From positions 62,001 through 126,000 of the forward strand of contig NZ_WWCU01000009.1 of assembly GCF_009857595.1 (NCBI RefSeq): DNA of 64,000 nt, read 5' to 3'. Numbering within the stretch: the first letter of the stretch is position 1; each line of letters starts with the position of its first letter. Position numbers and translations under genes: made by a program. The notes under the pieces were generated by a model. The model searched no databases, had not been told where the DNA came from, and worked only from the letters and a program-made list of their open reading frames with translations. Below are positions 1-10,694 of the stretch, piece by piece. The DNA comes from Pseudoduganella aquatica. GTDB lineage: Bacteria; Pseudomonadota; Gammaproteobacteria; Burkholderiales; Burkholderiaceae_D.

Positions 1-3
1 GGG

Positions 4-20
4 TATCGAATAAACCGATA
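4..20. promoter_or_regulatory. LysR-type operator candidate upstream of gcl
   Basis: The sequence TATCG-N7-CGATA contains ATC-N9-GAT, the interrupted dyad typical of LysR-type regulator boxes. It lies about 85 bp upstream of gcl. No convincing -35/-10 pair was assigned nearby. Weak evidence, based on the motif alone. Confidence 0.3.
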
Positions 21-104
21 TTTTGTTGTCTTATCAAGCGCATGGATCGCCTATAGCATACAAAACATCAACAACGGTATTGCACATAACTCGAGGAGAA
101 CACC

Positions 105-1847
<1,743 letters not shown>

Positions 1848-1857
1848 GGAGCACAAC

Positions 1858-2637
1858 ATGCCTAAATTCGCCGCCAACCTGACCATGCTGTTCAACGAGC
1901 TGCATTTCCTGGACCGCTTCGGCGCCGCCTCGCGCGCCGGCTTCAAGGGCGTGGAGTTCCTGTTCCCCTACGACTTCGAGGCGGACCAGCTGGCCGAAAA
2001 GCTGCACCAGTACCAGCTCGAGATGGTGCTGCACAACCTGCCGGCCGGCCAGTGGGCGGCGGGCGAACGCGGCATCGCCTGCCTGCCGGACCGCGTGGGC
2101 GAGTTCGAGCAGGGCGTGGAGAACGCGCTGCGCTACGCCAAGGTGCTCGGCACGCGGCGCATCAACTGCCTGGTGGGCATCCTGCCATCCAACGTGGAGC
2201 GCGCCAAGGCGCAGGACACGCTGGTGCGCAACCTGAAGTTCGCGGCCGCCGCGCTGAAGAAGGCCGGCATTCCGCTGCTGATCGAGCCTATCAACACCTT
2301 CGATATTCCGGGCTTCTTCCTGTCGGGCACCCGCCAGGGCCTGGAACTGATCGAAGCCGTGGGCTCGGACAACCTGTTCCTGCAGTACGACATCTACCAC
2401 ATGCAGCGCATGGAGGGCGAACTGGCCAACACCATCAAGGCCAACCAGTCCGTCATCAAGCATATCCAGCTGGCCGACAATCCGGGCCGCTTCGAGCCAG
2501 GCACCGGCGAGATCAACTACCGCTACCTGCTGAACTACCTGGACCAGATCGGCTACGACGGCTGGGTGGGCTGCGAATACAAGCCGCAAAACGGCACGGA
2601 AGAAGGCCTGGGCTGGATCCAGAAGCTGGCAGCATAA
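1858..2637 (+). CDS. hyi: Hydroxypyruvate isomerase
   Basis: Cytosolic TIM-barrel enzyme (xylose-isomerase-like AP-endonuclease 2 fold) that interconverts hydroxypyruvate and tartronate semialdehyde. The 259 residues match the family length. Likely metal/catalytic glutamates are seen in LLIEPINTFDIPG (about residue 142) and VGCEYKP (about 240). The chosen ATG at 1858 follows AAGGAG by 6 bases; an upstream in-frame ATG at 1816 lies inside gcl and lacks a ribosome site. It sits between gcl and glxR, the usual glyoxylate-to-glycerate order. Confidence 0.95.
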   Translation: MPKFAANLTMLFNELHFLDRFGAASRAGFKGVEFLFPYDFEADQLAEKLHQYQLEMVLHNLPAGQWAAGERGIACLPDRVGEFEQGVENALRYAKVLGTRRINCLVGILPSNVERAKAQDTLVRNLKFAAAALKKAGIPLLIEPINTFDIPGFFLSGTRQGLELIEAVGSDNLFLQYDIYHMQRMEGELANTIKANQSVIKHIQLADNPGRFEPGTGEINYRYLLNYLDQIGYDGWVGCEYKPQNGTEEGLGWIQKLAA

Positions 2638-2662
2638 CTACTAACTATCAAGGAGAATCAAC

Positions 2663-3550
2663 ATGGCAAACCTCGGATTCATCGGCCTGGGCATCATGGG
2701 CGCCCCTATGGCGGGCCATCTGCAAGCCGGCGGCCACAAGCTCTATCTGCACGACATCAAAAACCCGCCCGCCAACCTGATCGACGGCGGCGCCACCGTG
2801 TGCACCTCGGCCGCCGAAGTGGCCAAGCGCGCCGACATCATCTTCCTGATGGTGCCGGACACCCCGCACGTGGAAGAAGCGCTGTTCGCCGACAACGGCG
2901 TGGCCGCTGGCCTCACGGCAGGCAAGATCGTGGTCGACATGAGCTCCATCTCGCCCATCGCCACCAAGGAATTCGCCAAGAAGATCAACAAGAAAAGCTG
3001 CGCCTACCTGGACGCTCCGGTGTCGGGCGGCGAAGTGGGTGCCAAGGCGGCGTCCCTGACCATCATGGTCGGCGGCCCTGCCGAGGCCTTCGACACCGTC
3101 AAGCCGCTGTTCGAAATGATGGGCAAGAACATCACCCTGGTCGGCGGCAACGGCGACGGCCAGACCACCAAGGTGGCCAACCAGATCATCGTGGCGCTGA
3201 ACATCCAGGCCGTGGCCGAAGCGCTGCTGTTCGCCTCCAAGGCCGGCGCGGACCCGGCCAAGGTGCGCGAAGCGCTGATGGGCGGCTTTGCCTCGTCGCG
3301 CATCTTGGAAGTGCACGGCGAACGCATGGTCAAGCGCGCATTCAACCCGGGCTTCCGCATCCAGCTGCACCAGAAAGACCTGAACCTGGCGCTGCAAGGG
3401 GCCAAGCAGCTGGGCGTATCGCTGCCCAACACCGCCAACACCCAGGAACTGATGAACGCCTGCGCCGCCAACGGCCTGTCCGGCCTCGACCACTCCGCGC
3501 TGTGCCAGGCCATCGAGCTGATGTCCAACCACAAGATAGCGCAGGGTTGA
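2663..3550 (+). CDS. glxR: Tartronate semialdehyde reductase (2-hydroxy-3-oxopropionate reductase)
   Basis: Reduces tartronate semialdehyde to D-glycerate with NAD(P)H; a member of the beta-hydroxyacid dehydrogenase family. The 295 residues start with the Rossmann motif GFIGLGIMGAPMAGHL, followed by the substrate loop APVSGGEVGA (about residue 120) and the catalytic-lysine segment TKVANQ near residue 170. A clear AAGGAG precedes the ATG. Third gene of the gcl run; a REP-like palindrome separates it from the kinase gene downstream. Confidence 0.95.
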   Translation: MANLGFIGLGIMGAPMAGHLQAGGHKLYLHDIKNPPANLIDGGATVCTSAAEVAKRADIIFLMVPDTPHVEEALFADNGVAAGLTAGKIVVDMSSISPIATKEFAKKINKKSCAYLDAPVSGGEVGAKAASLTIMVGGPAEAFDTVKPLFEMMGKNITLVGGNGDGQTTKVANQIIVALNIQAVAEALLFASKAGADPAKVREALMGGFASSRILEVHGERMVKRAFNPGFRIQLHQKDLNLALQGAKQLGVSLPNTANTQELMNACAANGLSGLDHSALCQAIELMSNHKIAQG

Positions 3551-3585
3551 CGCAACGCCATCGACGTCACGGTTGCGTAAAGCAT

Positions 3586-3620
3586 CGTAGGGCGGGTTAG
3601 GCCGCAGGCCGTAACCCGCC
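3586..3620. repeat. REP-like palindrome, copy 1
   Basis: Imperfect inverted repeat running from CGTAGGGCGGGTTA to TAACCCGCC around a short GC loop, between glxR and ttuD. The same core recurs at 13423, 31066, 31145, 60312 and 60361, always outside intact reading frames or at a gene end. Seen directly; extragenic REP identity is inferred. Confidence 0.75.
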
Positions 3621-3660
3621 GGCTCCACCGTTTCAGCATCAACGAAGAAAGAACCCCATC

Positions 3661-4929
3661 ATGTCCGTCCCAGACCCTCGCCAGTTCTTGCTCAACCTGT
3701 ACAACGCAGCCATCAGCGCCGTCCACCCGCGCACGCTGCTGTCCGAATTCCTGCCCCAGCCTCCCGCCAACGGCAAAACCCTCGTCATCGGCGCAGGCAA
3801 AGGCGCGGCAGCGATGGCGGAAGCGGTCGAACGCAACTGGAACGGCCCCTTATCCGGCCTGGTGGTCACCCGCTACGGCCACGGCGCCAAGACCGAACAT
3901 ATCGAAGTCGTGGAAGCCTCCCACCCCGTCCCCGACGAAGCCGGCCAAAAAGCCGCCGCGCGCATGCTGGACATGGTGCAAGACCTCACCGAAAACGACC
4001 TGGTGCTCTGCCTGATCTCCGGCGGCGGCTCCGCCCTGCTCGCCCTGCCCGCAGAAGGCATCACGCTGGCCGAAAAACAGGCCCTGAACAAAGCCCTGCT
4101 GCGCAGCGGCGCCGCCATCGGCGAAATGAACTGCGTGCGCAAGCACCTCTCCGCCATCAAGGGCGGCCGCCTGGCGCTGGCCTGCGGCAAGGCGCGCGTG
4201 GTCACCCTGCTGATCTCCGACGTGCCCGGCGACGACCCGCGCGTGATCGCCAGCGGCCCCACGCTGCCCGACGCCACCACCAGCGCCCAGGCCCTCGCCA
4301 TCCTGCGCAAATACAAGATCGACATTCCGCAAAGCGTGCACGCCCATCTGGAATCGCCCGCCAGCGAAACGCCCAAGCCGGGCGACGCCCGCTTCGAGCG
4401 CAATAGCCACCACGTCATCGCCACCGCGCAGGACGCGCTGGAAGCAGCCGCCGACAAAGCCCGCGACGCCGGCATCACGCCCTACATCCTGTCCGACGGC
4501 ATAGAAGGCGAAGCGCGCGACATCGGCCTGATGCATGCCGCGCTGGCGCGCCAGGTCATCGCGCGCGGCCAGCCGTTCGAGCGGCCCTGCGTCATCCTCT
4601 CCGGCGGCGAAACCACGGTCACGGTGCGCGGCAACGGGCGCGGCGGCCGCAACGTCGAATTCCTGCTCAGCCTCGCCCTGGCGCTGGAGGGGGCGTCCGG
4701 CGTGCACGCCATCGCCTGCGACACCGACGGCATCGACGGCTCGGAAGACAACGCCGGCGCCCTCTACGCGCCCACCACGCTGGCCCGCGCCGAAGCCCTG
4801 GGCGTGAGCGGCAAGGCGCACCTGGCCAACAACGACGGCTACAGCTTCTTCAGCGCGCTGGATGACCTGGTGGTGAGCGGCCCGACCCGCACCAACGTCA
4901 ACGACTTCCGCGCCATCCTCATCCTTTGA
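3661..4929 (+). CDS. ttuD: Glycerate 2-kinase, MOFRL family (TtuD type)
   Basis: Phosphorylates D-glycerate to 2-phosphoglycerate with ATP. Homologues were historically called hydroxypyruvate reductase TtuD, from tartrate clusters. The 422 residues show the DUF4147 domain (GAGKGAAAMAEAVE about 40; [11 protein letters not shown] about 120; SDVPGDDP about 187) and the C-terminal MOFRL domain ([16 protein letters not shown] about 320; DTDGIDG about 355). It is 12 bp upstream of pyruvate kinase, so glycerate can flow to 2-PG and, after enolase, pyruvate. A paralogue lies at 25464-26735. Confidence 0.93.
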   Translation: MSVPDPRQFLLNLYNAAISAVHPRTLLSEFLPQPPANGKTLVIGAGKGAAAMAEAVERNWNGPLSGLVVTRYGHGAKTEHIEVVEASHPVPDEAGQKAAARMLDMVQDLTENDLVLCLISGGGSALLALPAEGITLAEKQALNKALLRSGAAIGEMNCVRKHLSAIKGGRLALACGKARVVTLLISDVPGDDPRVIASGPTLPDATTSAQALAILRKYKIDIPQSVHAHLESPASETPKPGDARFERNSHHVIATAQDALEAAADKARDAGITPYILSDGIEGEARDIGLMHAALARQVIARGQPFERPCVILSGGETTVTVRGNGRGGRNVEFLLSLALALEGASGVHAIACDTDGIDGSEDNAGALYAPTTLARAEALGVSGKAHLANNDGYSFFSALDDLVVSGPTRTNVNDFRAILIL

Positions 4930-4941
4930 AAGAGACCAACC

Positions 4942-6363
4942 ATGCGCCGTGAACGCAAAGCCAAAATAGTGGCCACCCTGGGGCCAGCCAGCTCCGAACG
5001 CAGCACCATCCAGGCGCTGTTCGAAGCGGGCGCCGACGTCTTCCGCTTCAACTTCAGCCACGGCAGCCACGCCGACCACCAGCGCCGCCACGCCCTCGTG
5101 CGTGAAATTGAAAAAGACCTCGGCCGCCCCATCGCCATCCTGGCCGACCTGCAGGGCCCCAAGCTGCGCATCGGCCAGTTCAGCGGCGGCAAGGTGAACG
5201 TGAGCGCCGGCGCCGAATTCGTGCTGGACCAGAATCCGGACCAGGGCGACGCCACGCGCGTCTGCCTGCCCCACCCCGAACTGTTCGCCGCCGTCACGGC
5301 CGGCCAATCGCTGCTGCTGGACGACGGCAAGATCCGCCTGGAAGTGCTGGCCAGCAGCGACACCGCCATCCGCACGCGCGTGGTCAACAGCGGCGTGCTG
5401 TCCGACCGCAAAGGCGTCAACGTGCCGGACGCCGTGCTGCCCATCCCCGCGCTCACCACCAAGGACAGGCAAGACCTCGAATTCGCGCTCGACCTGGGCG
5501 TGGACTGGATCGCCCTGTCCTTCGTGCAGCGGCCGGAAGACGTGAAGGAAGCGCAAGCCATCGTGAACGGGCGCGCAGGCGTGCTGTCCAAGCTGGAAAA
5601 GCCGGCCGCGCTGGACCGGCTTGAAGAAATCGTCGCCGCATCGGACGCCGTGATGGTGGCGCGCGGAGACCTCGGCGTGGAACTGCCGCCCGAGCGCGTT
5701 CCCGGCGTGCAGAAGCGCATCGTGCGCATGTGCCGCAAGCACGGCAAGCCGGTGGTGGTCGCCACGCAGATGCTCGAATCCATGATCAGCGCGCCGGTGC
5801 CAACGCGGGCCGAAGCCTCCGACGTGGCCAACGCCGTGTATGAAGGCGCGGACGCGGTCATGCTCTCGGCCGAATCGGCCAGCGGCGCCTACCCTGTGCA
5901 GGCGGTCGCCCTCATGCACCGCATCATCTCCGAAGTGGAACGCGACCCCTACTACCAGGCCCTGATCGACGCCCAGCACGAAGCGCCGCTGCCCAACAAG
6001 GGCGATGCCATCTGCGCCGCGCTGCGCGACGTTACGCAAATCATCGGCGTGGTGGCGACGGTGACCTACACCACGTCCGGCCACAGCAGCCTGCGCGCCG
6101 CGCGCGAACGGCCGGCGGCGCCCATCGTCAGCATCACACCTAACCGCGACACGGCGCGCCGCCTGGCGCTGGCCTGGGGCGTGCACAGCACGGTCAGCCC
6201 CGACGTCCACAGCGTGGACGAGATGGTAGCGGCAGCCTGCCGCATCGCCCTGCGCGAAGGTTTCGTCAAACCAGGCGACCAGATCGCCATCGCCGCCGGC
6301 ACCCCGTTCGGCCAGCCCGGCACCACCAACCTCCTCCGCCTCGCCGAAATCTGGCCGCAATAG
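4942..6363 (+). CDS. pyk: Pyruvate kinase
   Basis: Transfers phosphate from phosphoenolpyruvate to ADP. The 473 residues carry the family signatures in order: KIVATLGPASS (residue 7), FRFNFSHG (about 34), ADLQGPKLRIG (about 70), the active-site segment SKLEKPAALDRLEEI with the catalytic lysine (about 215), MVARGDLGVELP, and ATQMLESM. Placement after a glycerate kinase recalls ttuD-ttuE of tartrate clusters and suggests a catabolic isozyme rather than the main glycolytic enzyme (inference). It ends just before a strong bidirectional palindrome. Confidence 0.95.
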   Translation: MRRERKAKIVATLGPASSERSTIQALFEAGADVFRFNFSHGSHADHQRRHALVREIEKDLGRPIAILADLQGPKLRIGQFSGGKVNVSAGAEFVLDQNPDQGDATRVCLPHPELFAAVTAGQSLLLDDGKIRLEVLASSDTAIRTRVVNSGVLSDRKGVNVPDAVLPIPALTTKDRQDLEFALDLGVDWIALSFVQRPEDVKEAQAIVNGRAGVLSKLEKPAALDRLEEIVAASDAVMVARGDLGVELPPERVPGVQKRIVRMCRKHGKPVVVATQMLESMISAPVPTRAEASDVANAVYEGADAVMLSAESASGAYPVQAVALMHRIISEVERDPYYQALIDAQHEAPLPNKGDAICAALRDVTQIIGVVATVTYTTSGHSSLRAARERPAAPIVSITPNRDTARRLALAWGVHSTVSPDVHSVDEMVAAACRIALREGFVKPGDQIAIAAGTPFGQPGTTNLLRLAEIWPQ

Positions 6364-6387
6364 CCTTTCCGCACACCAAAAAGCACC

Positions 6388-6433
6388 AAAAAGGGGTCAG
6401 GGTTAATTATTTAATTAACCCTGACCCCTTTTT
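6388..6433. terminator. 46-bp perfect palindrome, bidirectional terminator or REP/MITE relic
   Basis: Two perfectly complementary 22-base arms (6388-6409 and 6412-6433) are separated by TT. The outer parts are an A-run and a T-run, so each strand gives a hairpin of about 19 bp followed by U residues. It lies between the convergent pyk and guaD genes and could stop both transcripts. The arm contains GGGGTCAGGG and an AT-rich tip, unlike the REP family elsewhere in the window. Confidence 0.85.
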
Positions 6434-6453
6434 TTGGGTTGCTGCAATGGCGC

Positions 6454-7767
6454 CTATTCGCCGCGCTGGTGGACTTGCTTGCCGGCTGCGTAGGTGGCGC
6501 TGATGGCGCGGTCGTCGCCCAGCATGGCCAGCGCGAACAGCAGTTCTTCGAGGCTGTCGGTGCGCGTGGTGCGGCGTTCGAGCAGCGGCGTGGCTTTCGG
6601 GTCGAGCACGATGAAGTCGGCTTCTGCGCCAGGCGCGAAATTGCCTACCGTGCCTTCGAGCTGCATGCTGCGCGCGCCGCCCAGCGTGGCGAGGTAGAAC
6701 ATGCGCAGCGCGGGCATGTAGGTGCCGCCCATGCGCGCAACCTTGTAGGTTTCGTTCATTGTCTGCAGCATGGAGAAGGAGGTGCCGGCGCCCACGTCGG
6801 TGGCCAGCGACAGCGCCACCTGCGCTTTATCCGCGCCGGCAAAGTCGAACAGGCCGCTGCCCAGGAACAGGTTGGATGTGGCGCACATTGATACGGCCGC
6901 GCCGGTGGCGGCCATGCGCGCGCGGTCTTCGTTGTCGAGCCAGATGCAGTGCGCGTACATTGAGCGCGGACGCAGCATGCCGTATTGGTCGTACACGTCG
7001 AGGTAGCTGCGCGCTTTCGGGAACAGGGACTGCACCCAGGCCACTTCGTCGGTGTTTTCGGCGACGTGGGTCTGCACGTAGGTGTCCGGGTAGGCTTGCG
7101 CCAGTTCGCCCGCCAGCTGCAGCTGCGCTTCGGTCGACGTGGGGGCGAAGCGCGGCGTGATGGCGTACATATTGCGGCCCTTGTTGTGCCAGCGCTTGAT
7201 CAGTTCTTCGCTGTCGCGCGCGCCGCTTTCCGCGGTGTCCTGCAGGAAGCCGGGGCAGTTCCGGTCCATCATCACTTTGCCCGCCGCCATGCGCAGGTTG
7301 CGCTGCTCGCTGGCGCCGAAGAAGGCATCCACCGATTCGGGGTGCACGGTGCAATAGACCATGGCGGTGGTGGTGCCGCAGCGCAGCAGCTCGCCGAGGA
7401 AGAAGTCGGCCACGCTGCGCGCATGCTCGGGGTCCTCAAAGCGGCGCTCGGTCGGGAAGGTGTAGCTGTCCAGCCACGGCAATAGCCCCGGCGCGGGCGA
7501 GGCGATCATGTCGGTCTGCGGGTAGTGGATGTGTGTGTCGATAAAGCCGGGCATGATGATCTTGCCGCGATAGTCGCGCACCAGGGCGCCTTCCGGCAGC
7601 GTGGACTTCAGTTTGTCGTAGTCGCCTGCGGTTTTGACGCGGCCGTCCTCCAGCACCAGCAGGCCGTCTTCGTGCCAGTGGTGGGCCTGCTCGCTAAGCG
7701 CGGGGTCGGCCGTGAAGTGCAGGATGCTGGCGCGGAAGGCCTTTAGTGTCGTCTCGTTTTTGTTCAT
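6454..7767 (-). CDS. guaD: Guanine deaminase
   Basis: Zinc amidohydrolase that deaminates guanine to xanthine, feeding xanthine dehydrogenase (xdhAB, 19.1-22.9 kb). The 437 residues show the metal motif DTHIHYPQ after MPGFI (about residue 78), a later TH of QTHVAEN (about 240), HC of YAHCIWL (about 277) and the metal Asp in ATDVGAGTS (about 330). Length fits the family. It is transcribed towards pyk and away from the PurF-like gene, from the shared region 7768-7951. Confidence 0.95.
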   Translation of the reverse strand: MNKNETTLKAFRASILHFTADPALSEQAHHWHEDGLLVLEDGRVKTAGDYDKLKSTLPEGALVRDYRGKIIMPGFIDTHIHYPQTDMIASPAPGLLPWLDSYTFPTERRFEDPEHARSVADFFLGELLRCGTTTAMVYCTVHPESVDAFFGASEQRNLRMAAGKVMMDRNCPGFLQDTAESGARDSEELIKRWHNKGRNMYAITPRFAPTSTEAQLQLAGELAQAYPDTYVQTHVAENTDEVAWVQSLFPKARSYLDVYDQYGMLRPRSMYAHCIWLDNEDRARMAATGAAVSMCATSNLFLGSGLFDFAGADKAQVALSLATDVGAGTSFSMLQTMNETYKVARMGGTYMPALRMFYLATLGGARSMQLEGTVGNFAPGAEADFIVLDPKATPLLERRTTRTDSLEELLFALAMLGDDRAISATYAAGKQVHQRGE

Positions 7768-7951
7768 GATTGCGTAGTAGTTAAATGATAGGCGGCAGGG
7801 CTGGACGAACTCCGGCCTTATGCCATGACAGGCTATCAGCCGCTTTGCGCGGAGTCATATCTCCGTCCTTATGGCCGCTATGTGCGCGGCGGCGGCCTGC
7901 GCGAAGGCCTTGCGCGGTACTGTCTCGCTTGTATTTTCGAGGAGTCCGACC

Positions 7952-9355
7952 ATGTGTGGCATCGTCGGCGTGCTTGCGCGCGCCCCTGCAAATCAAACCA
8001 TTTACGATGCGCTGCTGTTGCTGCAGCATCGCGGCCAGCAGGCCGCAGGCATCGCTACCGATAGCGACAGCGTCTTCGCCATGCACAAGGCGAACGGCCT
8101 GGTGACGGACGTTTTCCGGACCAGGAATATGCGTTCGCTGCGCGGCAGCGCGGGCATAGGACATTGCAGCTGCGCCGCTTACGGGCCTTCTTGCGACGAG
8201 GAGGCGCAGCCGTTCTACGTGAACGCGCCGTTCGGCATCACGCTGGCGCACAACGGCTGGCTTTCCAATGGCGATGCCTTGCGCGCCGAGCTGTCCCTGG
8301 CCGGCAGGCGGCATATGAACACGGCGTCCGATGCGGAAGTGCTGCTGAACGTGCTGGCCCACGAGCTGTATGTGGCCTGCCGGGGCATGGACTTCACTGC
8401 CGAGGCATTGTTTGAGGCCGTTGGCGCCCTGCAGTCCCGCGTGCAGGGCTCCTATGCGGTGGTAGCGCTGATCGCGGGCCGGGGCCTGCTGGCCTTCCGC
8501 GATCCACAGGGTGTGCGTCCGCTGTGCCTCGGCATGCAGCCGCCGGACGACGGCGCGGGGGTGATGGTGGCCAGCGAATCCGTGGCGCTGGACGGCATGG
8601 GCTACGGCTTCGTGCGCGACATCGCTCCCGGCGAGGCGGTCTTCATCAACGCGGCAGGCGAACTGGAGGCGAGCCAGCTGGCGGCCGATGCCGCAGCGCG
8701 TCCCTGCGCTTTCGAGTTCGTCAGCCTGGCGCGGCCTGATTCGGTGATCGATGGCGCCTCGGTCTACGCGGCGCGGCTGAAGCTGGGGGAACTGCTGGCT
8801 GGGCAGGTATGCAGCGAACTCGATGCCGCCGCCCTGGACGTGGTGATGCCGGTGGACGACATCTCCCGTCCAGCCGCCATCCAGCTAGCGCTCAAGCTTG
8901 GTGTCAAATACCGCGAAGGTTTTATTCAGAACCGCTATCCGGGCCGCAGCTTTGACTTGCCTGCCGGCGCGGCGCGGCGCGCGCCCGGCCTGCGGCTGAA
9001 CGCCATCGCAGCGGAGTTCAAGGACAAGCGCGTGCTGCTGGTGGAGGACGCCATTGTGGACGGCGCCAGCAGCCGCGAAATCGTGGAGCTGGCGCGCAGC
9101 GCAGGTGCAAGCTATGTGGCGTTGGCGTCCACCGCGCCGCCCGTGCTGCAGCCCATGGCCTACGGCGTGGACTGGCCGGCGCGCCGCAAGCCCGCCGCGC
9201 TGGGCCGCACGCGCGAGGAGATGCGCAGCGCCGTCACGGCGGACGCGCTGGTATTCCAGACCCTGCCCGCCTTGAAGGCCGCCATCGCCAGCGCGTCCCC
9301 GGCCTTGCAGCAGCTGGAGACGTCGTGCTTCGATGCGCCCCAGGCTAATACTTAG
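7952..9355 (+). CDS. Divergent amidophosphoribosyltransferase (PurF) paralogue
   Basis: 467 residues align along the whole PurF family: N-terminal Ntn glutaminase with Cys2 (MCGIVGVLAR), HNG near residue 98, SDAEVLLN, and a C-terminal phosphoribosyltransferase domain with NRYPGRSF. The ATG at 7952 is chosen because it exposes Cys2. Key residues differ: GIGHCSCAAYG replaces GIGHVRYPTAG, so the glutamine-binding Arg is Ser73, and the PRPP loop reads VEDAIVDGASS instead of VDDSIVRGTTS. It is also shorter than usual. Its setting among purine-catabolic genes argues for a regulatory or altered role; a working PurF cannot be excluded. Confidence 0.85.
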   Translation: MCGIVGVLARAPANQTIYDALLLLQHRGQQAAGIATDSDSVFAMHKANGLVTDVFRTRNMRSLRGSAGIGHCSCAAYGPSCDEEAQPFYVNAPFGITLAHNGWLSNGDALRAELSLAGRRHMNTASDAEVLLNVLAHELYVACRGMDFTAEALFEAVGALQSRVQGSYAVVALIAGRGLLAFRDPQGVRPLCLGMQPPDDGAGVMVASESVALDGMGYGFVRDIAPGEAVFINAAGELEASQLAADAAARPCAFEFVSLARPDSVIDGASVYAARLKLGELLAGQVCSELDAAALDVVMPVDDISRPAAIQLALKLGVKYREGFIQNRYPGRSFDLPAGAARRAPGLRLNAIAAEFKDKRVLLVEDAIVDGASSREIVELARSAGASYVALASTAPPVLQPMAYGVDWPARRKPAALGRTREEMRSAVTADALVFQTLPALKAAIASASPALQQLETSCFDAPQANT

Positions 9356-9705
9356 CTGCCGCGATACGTCGAGTAGGCCCACGGCGACACCACGATAGGC
9401 ACGTGGTAGTTCTGGGCCGCATCCGCAATGCCGAAGGCGATCACCACTTCATCGATAAAGCGCGGCTCCGGCAAGGCGACGCCTTGCGCAGCAAAGTAGT
9501 CGCCTGCGCCGAACACCAGCTCGTACTTGCCGGTTTTGACCTCGTCGCCCAGCAGCAAAGGCTGTTCGCAGCGGCCGTCCTGGTTGGTGGTGTCGGTTTT
9601 TATCAACACCTTCGCGCCGCCGTCCACGCGGTACAGCTTCACCTGTACCCCCGCGCCGGGTTTGCCCTGCGTGATGTCCAAAACGTGTGTACTCAGCTTG
9701 CCCAT
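9352..9705 (-). CDS. uraH: 5-hydroxyisourate hydrolase
   Basis: Transthyretin-related enzyme hydrolysing 5-hydroxyisourate, the product of urate oxidation, to OHCU. The 117 residues begin with STHVLDITQGKPG and end in YSTYRGS; the YRGS tail distinguishes the enzyme from transthyretin. The start at 9705 gives the normal length; longer upstream reading would run through the promoter region. Its stop overlaps that of the PurF-like gene by 4 bp. No signal peptide is seen, so it is cytosolic. It fits with puuD at 15149-16426. Confidence 0.95.
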   Translation of the reverse strand: MGKLSTHVLDITQGKPGAGVQVKLYRVDGGAKVLIKTDTTNQDGRCEQPLLLGDEVKTGKYELVFGAGDYFAAQGVALPEPRFIDEVVIAFGIADAAQNYHVPIVVSPWAYSTYRGS

Positions 9706-9858
9706 GATGTCTCGCTTTCTAAATTGGATTGAAACAGGAACTCCTGTCTGAAAATCATATACGGCACAGGACTGTCGGATATATGCGGCGGCGGATAACA
9801 ACCATGACCCCGGCGGACATAATCGGGCCTCCAATACAATAAAAGAGGGAGACGCAAT

Positions 9859-10680
9859 ATGAACGCATTCCGAGTAAGCGCCGCGGCCGCAGTGGCGGTG
9901 CTGGCTTTCGCCACGGGCATGCAGCAGGCCAGCGCGGCCGACTGGAGCGACACGTCGATAGGCTACCGCTACGGCACCCGCTACGCCGAGCCGTATAACA
10001 GCAAGGACATCGACAAGCACATCCTGAATTTCACCCACGCCAGTGGCTACAAATACGGCAGCAACTACGTGAACGTGGACTTGCTGAACTCGGACGGCAA
10101 CGACGCCAACGCGCAGGAGGCCTACATCCTGTACCGCCACACGCTGGACATCGGCAAACTAAGCGGCAAGGAATTCAAATTCGGTCCGGTGCGGGGCCTG
10201 GGTGCGACGGCAGGTTTTGACTGGAACACCAAGAACGACCACAGCTACGATTCAAAGAAGCGCATGCTGGTGGCCGGTCCCACGCTGATGCTGGACGTGC
10301 CGGGCTTCCTCAACGTGAGCCTGCTGGCTGTGTGGGAAAGCAACCAGCCTATCGGCATTGCCAGCCGCTATACCTACGATACGCACGCCTTGTTGAACGC
10401 ATCCTGGGGCATCCCGCTCGGCAATTCCGGCTGGGCTTTTGAGGGCTACGCCAACTGGCTGGGCCAAAAAGGCAAGAACGAATTCGGCGGTCCGACCGCG
10501 CCGGAGCTGAACTTCGACGCGCAGCTGATGTACGATGTTAGCGGCGCCGCCGGCCTGAAGCCGAAGACGCTGCGCGTGGGCCTGGAATACCAGTACTGGC
10601 GCAACAAATTCGGCACCCCGCACAACGTTCCCGGCGCCACCGCCAAAACGCCCATGGTCCGCGCCGAGTACCATTTCTAA
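9859..10680 (+). CDS. Tsx-like outer-membrane channel protein
   Basis: 273 residues with a Sec signal peptide (MNAFRVSAAAAVAVLAFATG, cleavage after ASA about residue 27) and many alternating aromatic/polar stretches typical of beta strands. It ends in EYHF, the C-terminal Phe signature of outer-membrane barrels. It resembles nucleoside-channel (Tsx family) or outer-envelope proteins, and its place beside purine genes suggests uptake of purines or nucleosides (inference). AGGGAG precedes the ATG. It is divergent from uraH over 153 bp. Confidence 0.7.
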   Translation: MNAFRVSAAAAVAVLAFATGMQQASAADWSDTSIGYRYGTRYAEPYNSKDIDKHILNFTHASGYKYGSNYVNVDLLNSDGNDANAQEAYILYRHTLDIGKLSGKEFKFGPVRGLGATAGFDWNTKNDHSYDSKKRMLVAGPTLMLDVPGFLNVSLLAVWESNQPIGIASRYTYDTHALLNASWGIPLGNSGWAFEGYANWLGQKGKNEFGGPTAPELNFDAQLMYDVSGAAGLKPKTLRVGLEYQYWRNKFGTPHNVPGATAKTPMVRAEYHF

Positions 10681-10694
10681 GCCAATACGCAACA

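Noticed and set aside
3850..6360. 836-codon minus-strand frame opposite ttuD and pyk
   Set aside because: Same shadow effect; composition biased to Gly, His, Asp and Val with no domain.
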